64,000 bases of DNA from Phyllobacteriaceae bacterium (GTDB lineage Bacteria > Pseudomonadota > Alphaproteobacteria > Rhizobiales > Rhizobiaceae): NCBI GenBank assembly GCA_002708825.1, contig PAPF01000019.1, positions 62,001-126,000 on the forward strand, in the 5' to 3' direction. The position numbers were made by a program, and so were the translations under genes. Every line of letters starts with the position of its first letter. Position 1 is the stretch's first letter. Below are positions 1-9,559 of this stretch, piece after piece. The notes under the pieces were generated by a model that saw only the letters and a program-made list of their open reading frames with translations, did no database searches and was not told the DNA's origin.

Positions 1-114
1 GAACACGGTTCCGCGCTTGACGACCGAGGAGGAGCCCTTGACCTTCAGATCCTTGATGACGGTTATGCTGTCGCCTTCCGCCAGAAGGGCCCCGTTGCAA
101 TCTTTCGTTTCCAT
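1..114 (-). CDS. PhnA/YjdM-like zinc-ribbon family protein, N-terminal part of the frame (runs off window)
   Basis: The minus strand reads 38 codons from an ATG at 114 to the window edge with no stop. The product contains [17 protein letters not shown], which matches the conserved beta-strand core of the PhnA/YjdM family (once called alkylphosphonate uptake protein). In the long form of the family this core follows a zinc ribbon. Here it lies almost at the start, so this is the short, zinc-ribbon-free form common in alphaproteobacteria. A GGGGAG stretch lies just upstream of the ATG. The family's biochemical role is unsettled, and phosphonate use should not be assumed from the name. Confidence 0.7.
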   Translation of the reverse strand, partial: METKDCNGALLAEGDSITVIKDLKVKGSSSVVKRGTVF

Positions 115-211
115 CTCCGCGTCACTCCCCTGTGCCGGCGCAATCGGACTTAGCCCTATTCGATGCAAATGGCGATAGGGATGGGGGAAACTATGCGCGA
201 CAACCAAATGG

Positions 212-240
212 AAAGGGCGGGTTCCTTCCGGATCCCGCCC
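212..240 (-). terminator. Second terminator-like hairpin downstream of aceA
   Basis: On the minus strand GGGCGGG (240-234) pairs with CCCGCCC (221-215), followed by TTT. It lies behind the hairpin at 259-285, so together they could form a tandem terminator for aceA. The T tract is short. Confidence 0.45.
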
Positions 241-258
241 CTCGCAACTGCCGCCAGA

Positions 259-285
259 AAGCGGCCGCGAATACCACGGCCGCTT
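259..285 (-). terminator. Probable aceA terminator hairpin
   Basis: On the minus strand AAGCGGCCG (285-277) and CGGCCGCTT (267-259) form a perfect 9-bp stem with a 9-nt loop, ending in a short T run. It lies 15 nt past the aceA stop codon. Confidence 0.55.
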
Positions 286-299
286 CCTTGTCCGCGCCG

Positions 300-1895
300 T
301 CAGGCAGCGAACTGGTTCATGGTATTTTCCTTGCCGCCGGCCTTCAGCGCGGCCTCGCCAGCGAAATACTCCTTATGATCATCGCCGATGTCGGAACCAG
401 CCATGTTCTGGTGCTTGACGCAGGCGATGCCTTGGCGGATTTCCTCGCGCTGGACGTTCAGCACGTAGCCCAGCATGCCTTCGTCGCCGAAGTAGCGCTT
501 GGCAAGGTTGTCCGTGGAGAGGGCGGCCGTGTGGTATGTCGGCAGCGTGATGAGGTGATGGAAGATGCCGGCATCGCGTGCGGCATCCGCCTGGAATGTG
601 CGGATCCGCTCGTCGGCCTCGATCGCGAGGTCGGTTGCATCATAGTCCACGCTCATCAGCCGGGCGCGGTCATAGGCCGAGACGTCCTTGCCCGCTTCCT
701 TCCATGCATCATAGACCTGCTGGCGGAAATTCAGCGTCCAGTTGAACGACGGTGAATTGTTGTAGACCAGCTTGGCGTTGGGGACGACCTCGCGGATTCG
801 CTTCATCATGCCGCCGATCTGGCCGATATGCGGCTTCTCGGTCTCGATCCAGATGAGGTCGGCGCCGTTCTGGAGAGAGGTGATCGAGTCGAGCACGCAA
901 CGGTCCTCGCCGGTTCCCGGACGGAACTGGAACAGGTTGGAGGGCAGACGCTTCGGGCGCATGAGCTTGCCGTCGCGCTTGATGACCACGTCGGACGGCT
1001 TGAGGTCGTCAATGGCCACTTCCTCGCAATCCAGGAAGGCATTGTACTGGTCGCCAAGGTCGCCCGGCTCGGCGGAGTAGGCAATCTGCTTGGTCAGGCC
1101 GGCGCCGAGGGAGTCGGTGCGGGTGACGATGATGCCGTCCTCGACTCCCAGCTCCAGGAAGGCGTAGCGGCAGGCGCGAACCTTCTGCAGGAAGTCCTCA
1201 TGCGGCACTGTCACCTTGCCGTCCTGGTGGCCGCACTGCTTTTCGTCGGAAACCTGGTTTTCGATCTGCAGCGCACAGGCACCCGCCTCGATCATCTTCT
1301 TGGCCAGGAGATAGGTGGCTTCCGCATTGCCGAAACCGGCATCGATATCGGCAATGATCGGAACGATATGGGTCTCGTGATTGTCGATCCTGTGCTGGAT
1401 TTCGGCGGCCTTGTTGGTGTCGCCAGCATTGCGCGCAGCATCGAGGTCGCGGAAAAGCTGGTTCAGTTCACGCGCATCGGCCTGGCGCAGGAAGGTGTAG
1501 AGTTCCTCGATCAGCGCCGGAACGGAGGTCTTCTCATGCATGGACTGGTCCGGCAGCGGGCCGAACTCGGACCGGAGAGCGGCAACCATCCAGCCCGACA
1601 GGTAGAGGTAGCGGCGCTTGGTGGTGCCGAAATGCTTCTTGATGGAAATCATCTTCTGCTGGCCGATGAAGCCGTGCCAGCATCCCAGCGACTGTGTGTA
1701 GTTGGCCGGATCGGCATCATAGGCCGCCATGTCCTGACGCATGATCTTCGCCGTGTAGCGGGCGATGTCCAGGCCGGTCTTGAAACGGTTCATGGCCTGC
1801 ATGCGCGCGACGGATTCGGCGTCGATGGCGTTCCAGGTGCCGTTCTTGCTCGTGATGAGGGAGCGAGCCTTCTCGATGTCCTGAGAATATGACAT
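300..1895 (-). CDS. aceA: Isocitrate lyase, long (531-residue) form
   Basis: Isocitrate lyase splits isocitrate into glyoxylate and succinate, the first step of the glyoxylate shunt, and acts in the cytosol. The signature KQCGH is at residues 219-223 with catalytic Cys221, preceded by the metal-binding stretch ADIDAGFGN (182-190). At 531 residues it belongs to the long form known from Pseudomonas aeruginosa, not the roughly 430-residue form common in rhizobia. The ATG at 1895 has AAGGA 8 nt upstream. It is transcribed alone, away from a glutamine amidotransferase gene, and the intergenic region holds repeated GTTGTAAA sites that may control it. No malate synthase gene is visible in the window. 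Confidence 0.96.
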   Translation of the reverse strand: MSYSQDIEKARSLITSKNGTWNAIDAESVARMQAMNRFKTGLDIARYTAKIMRQDMAAYDADPANYTQSLGCWHGFIGQQKMISIKKHFGTTKRRYLYLSGWMVAALRSEFGPLPDQSMHEKTSVPALIEELYTFLRQADARELNQLFRDLDAARNAGDTNKAAEIQHRIDNHETHIVPIIADIDAGFGNAEATYLLAKKMIEAGACALQIENQVSDEKQCGHQDGKVTVPHEDFLQKVRACRYAFLELGVEDGIIVTRTDSLGAGLTKQIAYSAEPGDLGDQYNAFLDCEEVAIDDLKPSDVVIKRDGKLMRPKRLPSNLFQFRPGTGEDRCVLDSITSLQNGADLIWIETEKPHIGQIGGMMKRIREVVPNAKLVYNNSPSFNWTLNFRQQVYDAWKEAGKDVSAYDRARLMSVDYDATDLAIEADERIRTFQADAARDAGIFHHLITLPTYHTAALSTDNLAKRYFGDEGMLGYVLNVQREEIRQGIACVKHQNMAGSDIGDDHKEYFAGEAALKAGGKENTMNQFAA

Positions 1896-1931
1896 TGCAG
1901 ATGTCCTTCTTTCCTATGACAGTGCGGTCAA

Positions 1932-2120
1932 GTTGTAAAACCTGTCACGACCTCGCCGGCTCCATTTCCGCCGGCATTGAGCGTTCGGGTGTTTCAGAAC
2001 TGGAAATGCATCAGCCCCGGCTGGTTGTCACGGAAACTCTGGTTGCGGTGCACCAAAATCGTGTCAGGCTGTGTCAAGACGTGTCAAATCGCGTTGTAAA
2101 TGAGTCGGTATTTTTACAAC
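1932..2120. promoter_or_regulatory. Three GTTGTAAA repeats upstream of aceA (candidate operators)
   Basis: GTTGTAAA occurs at 1932-1939 and 2093-2100, and as its complement TTTACAAC at 2113-2120. The last two form an inverted repeat with a 12-nt spacer. The first lies 37 nt before the aceA start. Three half sites in 190 nt between divergent genes suggest binding by a regulator, perhaps of the ScfR/RamB-like class that often controls isocitrate lyase. The regulator identity is inferred; no such gene lies next to aceA here. Confidence 0.5.
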
Positions 2121-2202
2121 TGTTGAACGGTTCCGGATAATTTGCTTTTCCGCCGGCTTTGGCGCATTAGGGCAGGCGTGTGCATTCAATCGGCGTGTTT
2201 CC

Positions 2203-2937
2203 ATGAAGCCGTTCCTCATCATTCAGTTGCGCCCGGAAGCCGAGGCATCGGACAACGAGTTCGAAGCCTTTGTGGAAAAGGGCGGCCTTGCACCGGAGCG
2301 TGTTCACAGGGTGCGGCTCGAGCGCGAACCGATGCCCCGCGACATGGATCTGTCCGCCTATGCGGGAGTGATCGTGGGAGGAGGCCCCGGTTGCGTCTCC
2401 GATCCTCGCGACGAGAAGCCGGACATGGAACGGCGCATCGAGGATGAGGTAATGAGTCTCATGCCTGCGATCACCGCGCGTGACATCCCGTTTCTTGGCT
2501 GCTGCTACGGCATCGGCATCCTTGCACACCATCTCGGAGGCCGGGTCTCAAAGGATTGTTACGGCGAACCGGTGGGCGTGACGCGTGCGATGCTGACCGG
2601 AGAAGGGCGGATCGATCCTGTACTCGACGGCTTGCCTGATGCGTTCGACGCCTTTGTCGGGCACAAGGAAGCTGTCCAGGCACTGCCGCCGGGTTGTGTC
2701 CACCTCGTTTCAGGCCCTGACTGCCCGTTCCAGATGATCCGCCACGGCCAGAACGTCTATGCGACCCAATTCCATCCGGAAGCCGATGGCGATGTCTTTG
2801 CCCTGCGGATCCGCATTTACCGTGACAAGGGCTATTTCCGGCCTGAAGATGCCGATGCCCTCACGGCCAGTGCCCGCAAGGGGAATGGACAGGCCAGCGC
2901 CAGGATATTGCGGAACTTCGTTGAGAGGTATGGGTAG
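2203..2937 (+). CDS. Class I glutamine amidotransferase domain protein
   Basis: This 244-residue protein is a stand-alone class I glutamine amidotransferase of the type often annotated 'GMP synthase-like'. The nucleophile elbow GCCYG is at residues 99-103 with Cys101 as nucleophile. The other triad residues are His191 and Glu193 in the QFHPEAD motif, and an oxyanion-type GGGPG lies at 59-63. Such enzymes release ammonia from glutamine, or act on gamma-glutamyl compounds; the acceptor is unknown. There is no synthetase domain, so it is not GuaA. It is divergent from aceA. No clear Shine-Dalgarno sequence precedes the ATG. Confidence 0.8.
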   Translation: MKPFLIIQLRPEAEASDNEFEAFVEKGGLAPERVHRVRLEREPMPRDMDLSAYAGVIVGGGPGCVSDPRDEKPDMERRIEDEVMSLMPAITARDIPFLGCCYGIGILAHHLGGRVSKDCYGEPVGVTRAMLTGEGRIDPVLDGLPDAFDAFVGHKEAVQALPPGCVHLVSGPDCPFQMIRHGQNVYATQFHPEADGDVFALRIRIYRDKGYFRPEDADALTASARKGNGQASARILRNFVERYG

Positions 2938-3002
2938 CCAAGGCGCGGTCCGGCCCCGCTATCCTGTGCCCGCGGGCCAGTGGGCTGCCGAAACGGACAG
3001 CT

Positions 3003-3602
3003 TCATTTCCCCAACCGGTCGATCATCATCATGATTCGTGATGTCACGAACGGATCGGTTGCTATCGACAGATGGCCCTTTTTGTCCTTCATGGCACCCG
3101 GCCCACCGTCTTCTCCGCGTTTTCCTCGGAAATTGTACTGATTTATCTGCGTCTTGCGGCGATCTTGCGCAACAAGAACCGGTTTGCGCGATCCGTCGAA
3201 CTGGTAGAAATTGTCAACGATTCCGACGGCGGGTGCAATCGGTCTTGGATCTGGCGCGTCGATCACCGCGGCATATTCGATCTTGATACCTTCTTTGGCG
3301 AGTGCCTGGAGTATCGAAGTCACAGCGTTGCCGCCAAGCGAATGACCGACCAGAGCAATCTTTGTTCCCGGCCGTTTTCTCTTCTTCTCCGTGATTTCAC
3401 GGACGATTCGGTTCGCTGCCTGATAGGAGGTCATATCGACATTGTGTCCCCGCTTACGGATTTCGCCTGCGAGCGGATACATCACGTTCGGGAAAAGGAA
3501 CGCCGCCAGTCCACGCATGACGTAAACGTCCGCTGCGCGGGCGTTGGATGCCAGGACAAGCGCAACAAACAAAAATGCTAACGAAATGCATGATTTACGC
3601 AC
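3003..3602 (-). CDS. Exported alpha/beta hydrolase (lipase-like)
   Basis: The frame is open from an ATG at 3647, but the better start is GTG at 3602: GGGAGG lies just upstream, and the product then begins directly with a signal peptide (VRKSCISLAFLFVALVLASN, cleaved after ARA). That gives 199 residues. GHSLGG at 86-91 is the nucleophile elbow with Ser88. Asp115 or Asp118 and His177 (KKGHLS) can complete the triad. A role on lipids or esters in the periplasm is inferred from the fold only. It converges with the amidotransferase gene and is followed, upstream on the same strand, by uvrD. Confidence 0.72.
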   Translation of the reverse strand: MRKSCISLAFLFVALVLASNARAADVYVMRGLAAFLFPNVMYPLAGEIRKRGHNVDMTSYQAANRIVREITEKKRKRPGTKIALVGHSLGGNAVTSILQALAKEGIKIEYAAVIDAPDPRPIAPAVGIVDNFYQFDGSRKPVLVAQDRRKTQINQYNFRGKRGEDGGPGAMKDKKGHLSIATDPFVTSRIMMMIDRLGK

Positions 3603-3670
3603 ATTTTCCTCCCGGCCTTCATGCGACGCCGGGACAATAACGGGCACAAAAATCAGTTTGAACTAAAAAG

Positions 3671-6214
3671 TTATGCTCTATCCAGAAAACTGTCGAGGAC
3701 ACGCTTCTGTCCGGCCTTGTCGAAATCGACGGTAAGCTTGTTGCCGTCCACCGCCGCGACGTTGCCATTGCCAAACTTCAGATGAAAAACACGGTCGCCG
3801 ACAGAAAAGGCAGACGGCGTGTCACTCACCGATTTGGCAACGAGTTCGCCCTCGATTGTCCGGATGCGCGGCGATCCGCGCCCGGCGCCCCGTCCGGAGT
3901 CCGGTTCGCCGTAGCCGATCCGCTCGACGGCATGACCCGAACGATTGCCCCAGTTGCGGGACGTCGCCTCGGTCCGGTTGGCCTGGGCGCGCTGCCATCC
4001 CGGCGTTGCGTAGGTGTTCGAAAATGCCTCCCCGCCCATGCGGTCGAACCGGCTTTCCCCATAGGGATTGCGTCTTGCGCCATACTCGCCCATCGCGCCC
4101 ACACCGTAGCCGCCATAGGACGATCCGGTCTCGGCCACTTCGACATGGGCTTCTGGGAGTTCATCGAGGAAACGCGAGGGTATCGTCGACTGCCACAGGC
4201 CATGGATGCGCCGGTTGGAAACAAACCAGATATGGAGATTGCGCTTGGCGCGGGTCAGCCCGACATAAGCAAGCCGCCGTTCCTCCTCCAGCCCGGACCG
4301 CCCGCCCTCGTCCAATGCGCGCTGGTGCGGGAACAGTCCCTCTTCCCAACCGGGAAGGAAGACCGTGTCGAATTCAAGGCCCTTGGCCGAATGCAGCGTC
4401 ATGATGGAGACCGCGTCCATTTCCTCGGCCTGCTCGGCATCCATCACAAGTGCAATGTGCTCGAGGAAAGCGCGAAGGGATTCGTAATCCTCCATGGAAC
4501 GGATCAGTTCCTTGAGGTTTTCAAGCCGGCCTGGCGCTTCGGCAGAGCGGTCGTTCTGCCACATCGCGGTGTAACCGCTCTCGTCAAGGATCTGTTCAGC
4601 CAGTTCGGTATGCGGCGTGTTGTCCAAGAGGCCCTGCCAGCGGCGGAAGTTGTCCACCACCTCGCGAAGGGCGGCGCGCGGCTTGGGCTTCAACTCCTCC
4701 GTGCCGACCAGATCGGCCGCGGCCTGCAGCATGGGACAGGCGCGCGCGCGCGCCGTGTCATGGACAAGGCGGATGGTCGCTTCGCCGAGACCGCGCTTCG
4801 GCGTATTGACGATGCGTTCGAATGCCAGGTCGTCGGCCGGCTGGCAAACGACGCGGAAGTAGGCCAGCGCATCGCGAACTTCCATTCGCTCATAGAAGCG
4901 CGGCCCGCCAATGACACGGTAGTTCAATCCCAGCGTGACAAAACGGTCCTCAAACTCGCGCATCTGGAAGGATGCGCGCACGAGGATGGCCATGTCGTTC
5001 AACCGATGCCCCTTCGTCTGCAAGGCTTCGATTTCCTCGCCAACGGCGCGGGCTTCCTCCTCTGAATCCCAGGCCGCATGGACCTGAACCCTGGTATCAT
5101 CCGGATCGGCCATCTCGGTGAAGAGCGTCTTGCCCAGCCGGCCCTCATTGTGGGCTATCAGGTGCGAGGCTGCACCAAGGATGTGCGCTGTCGAACGATA
5201 GTTCCTTTCCAGACGGATGACCCTGGCGCCGGGAAAGTCCTTTTCGAAGCGCAGGATATTGTCCACCTCTGCGCCACGCCAGCCGTATATCGACTGGTCA
5301 TCGTCGCCAACACAGCAGATATTGGGCAGGCGCTTGGCATCTCCTTCCTCTCCGGGAGAGGGGGCACGGGAGGAGGCTGGCCGCTGTGCAATCAGGCGCA
5401 ACCACATGTATTGGGCCGTGTTGGTGTCCTGGTACTCGTCCACCAGGATGTAGCGGAACCTGCGGTGGTAATCGGCCAGGACATCGGGGTTCTCCCGGAA
5501 CAGGCGAATGGGCAGGCAGAGCAGGTCACCGAAATCGACCGCGTTCAGCGTCTTCAGCCGCTCCTGGTAGGCCGCATAGAGTTCGCGTCCCTTGCCATTG
5601 GCAAAGGATCGCGCGTCACCCTCGGCAATCTGGGCCGGGTAAAGGCCCTTGTTTTTCCAGCCGTCGATCATTTGGGCGAACTGCCGGGCAGGCCAGCGCT
5701 TGTCATCGATCCCCTCGGCCTGGATCAATTGCTTCAGCAGGCGGATCTGGTCGTCGGTATCCAGAATGGTGAAACTGGATTTCAGTCCGGCCAGTTCTGC
5801 ATGGCGGCGCAGGATCCTGACCCCAATGGAATGAAAGGTTCCCAGCCATGGCATGCCTTCCACGGCTTCGCCGACCAGCATGGCGATGCGTTCCTTCATC
5901 TCGCGTGCGGCCTTGTTGGTGAAAGTCACGGCAAGGATCTGGGAAGGGAAGGCAAGTCCGAGATTGAGGATGTGGGCAATCCGAGTGGTCAGCACGCGTG
6001 TCTTGCCGGTTCCGGCACCTGCAAGGACGAGGACCGGTCCCTCGGTCGTCTCGACAGCCTCGCGCTGTTCCGGGTTCATCGTTTCAAGATAAGGCGCGGC
6101 GCGGCGCTCGCGTTCACGGGCAGCCATGGCGCGGGCAGCGATACCGCTGGCGCGCGAAGGCGCCGCGGATCCGTCGAAAAACGGAATGTCGTCGTCATCA
6201 GGAAAGTCTGTCAT
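3671..6214 (-). CDS. uvrD: ATP-dependent DNA helicase, UvrD/PcrA type
   Basis: This is a superfamily 1A 3'-5' helicase of 847 residues, used in mismatch and nucleotide-excision repair and in clearing proteins from DNA. The Q-motif region LNPEQREAV-type stretch begins near residue 46, Walker A GAGTGKT is at 66-72, motif II DEYQD is near 268, and further motifs include the GDDDQSIYGWRGA stretch, TLHSAKGLEF and YVGLTRAK. A glycine-rich linker (about 700-790) leads to a C-terminal Tudor-like module (VGDRVFHLKFGNG onward), as in PcrA, where it contacts RNA polymerase. A short insertion after the DEYQD motif (SSRAPSPGEEG) is unusual and may be a loop. It is transcribed alone or with the downstream hydrolase. 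Confidence 0.93.
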   Translation of the reverse strand: MTDFPDDDDIPFFDGSAAPSRASGIAARAMAARERERRAAPYLETMNPEQREAVETTEGPVLVLAGAGTGKTRVLTTRIAHILNLGLAFPSQILAVTFTNKAAREMKERIAMLVGEAVEGMPWLGTFHSIGVRILRRHAELAGLKSSFTILDTDDQIRLLKQLIQAEGIDDKRWPARQFAQMIDGWKNKGLYPAQIAEGDARSFANGKGRELYAAYQERLKTLNAVDFGDLLCLPIRLFRENPDVLADYHRRFRYILVDEYQDTNTAQYMWLRLIAQRPASSRAPSPGEEGDAKRLPNICCVGDDDQSIYGWRGAEVDNILRFEKDFPGARVIRLERNYRSTAHILGAASHLIAHNEGRLGKTLFTEMADPDDTRVQVHAAWDSEEEARAVGEEIEALQTKGHRLNDMAILVRASFQMREFEDRFVTLGLNYRVIGGPRFYERMEVRDALAYFRVVCQPADDLAFERIVNTPKRGLGEATIRLVHDTARARACPMLQAAADLVGTEELKPKPRAALREVVDNFRRWQGLLDNTPHTELAEQILDESGYTAMWQNDRSAEAPGRLENLKELIRSMEDYESLRAFLEHIALVMDAEQAEEMDAVSIMTLHSAKGLEFDTVFLPGWEEGLFPHQRALDEGGRSGLEEERRLAYVGLTRAKRNLHIWFVSNRRIHGLWQSTIPSRFLDELPEAHVEVAETGSSYGGYGVGAMGEYGARRNPYGESRFDRMGGEAFSNTYATPGWQRAQANRTEATSRNWGNRSGHAVERIGYGEPDSGRGAGRGSPRIRTIEGELVAKSVSDTPSAFSVGDRVFHLKFGNGNVAAVDGNKLTVDFDKAGQKRVLDSFLDRA

Positions 6215-6284
6215 TGCCCTGCAATGTAGCGATTCGACAGCAAAAGACCAGAACAGAGCGCAAACAGAAGGGCGATGCCGGGCC

Positions 6285-7343
6285 TCACCTGCCGGCCTTT
6301 TCCTGTTGCGACAACCTGCGATCGGTGAAATTCAACCGCTCTGACGCAATTTCCTTCGTGAGGGCCGCCATGGCAGGATCATTGCCGACCAGCGACTCCA
6401 GTTCTGTCATCTGGTTCATGGCAATCAGGCGAAGGATGTCGTCGCGCGGGCTGCCATCCTTGTGTCTCGGCAGGCGCGACACCGGCTGGATGAGATCGGC
6501 GCCGCCACGTGACATGCGGATGCGTTGCAAGCGTTCCAGTTCCAGCGGATCGACCCCTTCGGGCGCTTCGACGAACGCGTAGAGACCGACGCCTTTCCGT
6601 GGAAGCGGGAAAACAGCCAGGGCAACATCGGTCACTGCCGGATGCTGCATGAAGGCGGAATTGATACCCGGGGATTCAATGTCCATTCTGTCCCGCGTGC
6701 CTTCGCCATCAGACCAGCGCAGCAATCCGCGAGTAATGAAATTGTAGACGGGTTTGAAGGTGGCAAGCCAGATCCGCGACGGCAGGGAACGGCGGCCCAG
6801 CATGTCTATTTCCCTGGGCGTCAGCAGGCCTGGCGCAAAAGCGCGTTTCTGCTTTATCAGGTGGCGGCGGTCCTCGTAGGCCATGATGCGGAACAATCGC
6901 CCACGCCGCTTGTGCAGCACGGCAAGCTGAAAGTCGATGATGCCAGCCGAACCGTCGGGCAAGACGAGCCAATTTTGCGGCTTGGCAATGTCGTTGTGTG
7001 TAACGCCGCGCCGGTGCATTTCCAGGATGAGACGTCTCGCGTCGCGGTACCAGTGTGGATCAGCCGGGCGTGCGAGTTGAAGCGGTGTGCCTTCGGCCCA
7101 ACGGCGGAAAATCCCGTCCTCGTCGACAGACAGGAGTTCGGTCGTTCCTGCGATGCCCTCCACGGCTTCAAGGGCGCGGATCTCGCGGTGCGCCAGCCAC
7201 CAAGCCACGGGTCGGCTCCACCAAGGCGTTGCCGTCACAATACGCCGGATCACCTGTTCCTGCGGATTGCCGGCGAAGTGTCCCTTGTGCGTTTCCGAAA
7301 ATATGTCGCGCTTGAGTATGGCCGTGGAAATGAATGTGGGCAT
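6285..7343 (-). CDS. Kinase-fold protein fused to an acyl-CoA-synthetase-type C-terminal domain
   Basis: The 352-residue protein begins with a lipopolysaccharide-kinase/RIO-like fold: HND at 116-118 and Asn124 form the catalytic loop, and Asp137 in DFQ replaces the usual DFG aspartate. Residues about 230-335 resemble the small C-terminal domain of acyl-CoA synthetases (a HPAVTDVALAVFP-like stretch, then a conserved Lys in RHKDGSPRDDILR). No large AMP-forming domain is present. What it phosphorylates is unknown. It lies between uvrD and a ClC channel gene on the same strand with gaps of about 70 nt. Kinase function is likely from the motifs; the role of the tail is open. Confidence 0.6.
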   Translation of the reverse strand: MPTFISTAILKRDIFSETHKGHFAGNPQEQVIRRIVTATPWWSRPVAWWLAHREIRALEAVEGIAGTTELLSVDEDGIFRRWAEGTPLQLARPADPHWYRDARRLILEMHRRGVTHNDIAKPQNWLVLPDGSAGIIDFQLAVLHKRRGRLFRIMAYEDRRHLIKQKRAFAPGLLTPREIDMLGRRSLPSRIWLATFKPVYNFITRGLLRWSDGEGTRDRMDIESPGINSAFMQHPAVTDVALAVFPLPRKGVGLYAFVEAPEGVDPLELERLQRIRMSRGGADLIQPVSRLPRHKDGSPRDDILRLIAMNQMTELESLVGNDPAMAALTKEIASERLNFTDRRLSQQEKAGR

Positions 7344-7417
7344 TCAATACCCCTCATGCAGGACTGATGTTTTATGAAGAAGGCACGGCATTGGTCAGGC
7401 ATATCATGACATGCCCG

Positions 7418-9052
7418 TCATTTGTGTTCCTCTTCACTGGCCGCGACAAGGGCACGGTTGAAATATGTGAGAGCCTTCACTTGTGTTGCCCATGCGATGA
7501 TCTTGTCGGGTTTGCGGGGGTCGATCACGGGAAGCCGTGAATAGCCGCCCGCATCGAAGGCGCGCAGCGCCATCTCGAGGGAATCGCTCGGACGCAGGCG
7601 AGGCGCGGTGGATTCAGGATCGATCTCCGGGCTTTCGTCCTCGCGCCGCTCGTCCATGAAGTCCGATACCCTTGTTGTCGTCGTGACAGTACGGTGCGGG
7701 CCATCGGCGACAAAGAGGCCGCGCATCTCGAGCTGCCACTGAAACCATGAATGTCCGTGGATGGCGTGGGTGACACCCTGCGCGACCGCAACGGTCAGCA
7801 GGAGTGCGATGGAGAGGGCATAACCGCCTGTCAGTTCGAACACGATCATGGCCGTGGAAACCGGTGCGCCCAGGACAGCGCCGGCTACTGCGCCCATGCC
7901 AAGCACGGCATAAAGGCCCTGCGACGATGCAAGGTCTGGAAATGCCGAGGCCGCGATCAACCCGAAGGACGAACCGGTCAGAGCACCCAGGTAGAGGGCC
8001 GGCGAAAATATGCCGCCTCCAAACCTTGATGCGAGCGTGATCGCGGTGGCAGCGGTCTTCGCGACAATGAGGACCAGCATCAACGACAGGTCCATCTGGT
8101 TGTGCAGGGCCTGGTTGGTGATGTCATAGCCAACGCCCAGGACCTGCGGCAGGAAAATTCCCAAGGTGCCGACGATCGCGCCGCCGAGAACCGGACGTGT
8201 CCAGAGCGGAATGGTGATCTTGCGTGCAACGAAGTCCGCGGCAAACAGGGCTATCTGAAACAGGATCGCCGCAAAGGCGGCAGTTATTCCGAGCAAGGCG
8301 AAGGCGGGAAATTCCCAATAGGAGGCTATCTGGACCTCGGGGACAGAGAATGCTGCATCGTTTCCGAACCAGAGGCGGGAAAGCACGGCGCCGGCCGTGG
8401 ATGAAATGACGATCGGAACGAGCGATCGCATGGAATAATGCCCGAGAATGACTTCATGGGCGAAAAGCACCCCGGCGATCGGCGCATTGAAGGAGGCCGA
8501 TATGGCGCTGGCCACGCCTGCTCCCAGAAGTGTTCGGCGGCTCCAGGGTGGCAGATTGAAACGTTCGGTCAGCGCACTGGCGAGTGTTGCGCCGAGATGG
8601 ACGACCGGCCCCTCTCGTCCCGCGCTCGCCCCTGATCCCAGCGAGACCGCGGTGATGAGGGCCGACCAGGCACCGTCGCGCTTGGACAGTTTGCGACCGG
8701 ACAAAGCGCGCGCCTCGATAACGTCGGCAACGCCGCCCGTCCGCTTTGTCGATATCCGGTCGAGCATCAGGCCAACAGCGAGTCCGCCCACAACCGGCCC
8801 AAGGAAGACCTGCCAGGCCGGCATGGACTTGGCGACCGTATAGAGAAACTCGCCGCCAAAGCCGATCCAGAGATACTGGAAGAAACCGATCCCTTCGCGA
8901 AACAGGATCGCGAGCATGGCAGAGCCGATGCCGACCATCAGCCCGATAAGCCAAACGGCCGGTTCCCGGTCACCGAGAAATGCCGTGACGTTCGGTCTCA
9001 GCCAGTTGCGGACCAATGTTCCGATTCGGATGAGCGGGGAAGGCAGGGCCAA
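7418..9052 (-). CDS. ClC-family chloride channel or transporter with C-terminal CBS region
   Basis: This 544-residue membrane protein has the ClC selectivity-filter motifs GSGAS (139-143) and GREGP (145-149). Glu147 matches the external gating glutamate, so proton-coupled exchange is possible. About ten or more hydrophobic helices run to near residue 430. The tail (about 450-540) carries CBS-like sequence (SDSLEMALRAFDAGGYSRLPVID). The frame begins at TTG 9052, preceded by GCGGAAA; no better ATG lies nearby. The next gene upstream is a thioesterase gene 22 nt away, so the two may be cotranscribed. Confidence 0.88.
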   Translation of the reverse strand: MALPSPLIRIGTLVRNWLRPNVTAFLGDREPAVWLIGLMVGIGSAMLAILFREGIGFFQYLWIGFGGEFLYTVAKSMPAWQVFLGPVVGGLAVGLMLDRISTKRTGGVADVIEARALSGRKLSKRDGAWSALITAVSLGSGASAGREGPVVHLGATLASALTERFNLPPWSRRTLLGAGVASAISASFNAPIAGVLFAHEVILGHYSMRSLVPIVISSTAGAVLSRLWFGNDAAFSVPEVQIASYWEFPAFALLGITAAFAAILFQIALFAADFVARKITIPLWTRPVLGGAIVGTLGIFLPQVLGVGYDITNQALHNQMDLSLMLVLIVAKTAATAITLASRFGGGIFSPALYLGALTGSSFGLIAASAFPDLASSQGLYAVLGMGAVAGAVLGAPVSTAMIVFELTGGYALSIALLLTVAVAQGVTHAIHGHSWFQWQLEMRGLFVADGPHRTVTTTTRVSDFMDERREDESPEIDPESTAPRLRPSDSLEMALRAFDAGGYSRLPVIDPRKPDKIIAWATQVKALTYFNRALVAASEEEHK

Positions 9053-9073
9053 GGTTTTCCGCCTTGATCGAGC

Positions 9074-9559
9074 TTATGCCGGTCTGCGCTGCAAGGCGAT
9101 TGCGCGGCCCACGCGTTCCGGGACAGGGAGTCTCGCATGTTCAGCCTGCATCGCCTGTACCTTTTCCCGGACATCCTCGGGAAAAGGCGTGACGCGCGGC
9201 CCGTTCATGTCGATATGCAGGGACAAGGCTTCGCATGTCGCTGCCAGCCAGCCATCCTGATGGCGGATTTCCTGATAGACCCGGATCCGCTTGTCATCGT
9301 GGTCGATCAACTGGAAGCTGACCGTGACCTTGTCGCCCTCGTGGAGTTCGCGGACATAGCAGATGTGGATCTCGGCGGTGAAAACACTCATCGAGCGCTC
9401 GCGCACATAGTCTGCGCTCACGCCGAATTCAGCGAAGGCCTCGTCCGCGCAACGATCGAAGAGGACGTTGTAGTAGGCCATGTTCATGTGGCCGTTGTAG
9501 TCGATCCAGCCCGGTTCGACGGAAAAGACAGATGAGACGAAAGGTTCCTGACTGGCCAT
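9074..9559 (-). CDS. Hotdog-fold thioesterase (4-hydroxybenzoyl-CoA thioesterase type)
   Basis: The product is 161 residues if read from the ATG at 9559, which has GGAGGG 6 nt upstream; the open frame extends to 9655 but that part is unlikely to be translated. The sequence WIDYNGHMNMAYY is the typical hotdog-fold start, with an Asp/His-containing active-site helix as in YbgC and 4-HBT enzymes. These hydrolyse acyl-CoA or acyl-carnitine-like thioesters in the cytosol; similar rhizobial proteins have been linked to betainyl-CoA and related substrates, but the substrate cannot be told here. It faces away from the FAD oxidase gene. Confidence 0.8.
   Translation of the reverse strand: MASQEPFVSSVFSVEPGWIDYNGHMNMAYYNVLFDRCADEAFAEFGVSADYVRERSMSVFTAEIHICYVRELHEGDKVTVSFQLIDHDDKRIRVYQEIRHQDGWLAATCEALSLHIDMNGPRVTPFPEDVREKVQAMQAEHARLPVPERVGRAIALQRRPA

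Noticed and set aside
828-1892. 354-codon frame opposite aceA
   Set aside because: Antisense shadow of isocitrate lyase with no independent motif.
3782-5065. Long plus-strand frame opposite uvrD
   Set aside because: Mirror of the well-supported helicase gene; high GC creates long antisense frames. The same holds for the frames opposite aceA, the FAD oxidase and the PhzF gene.
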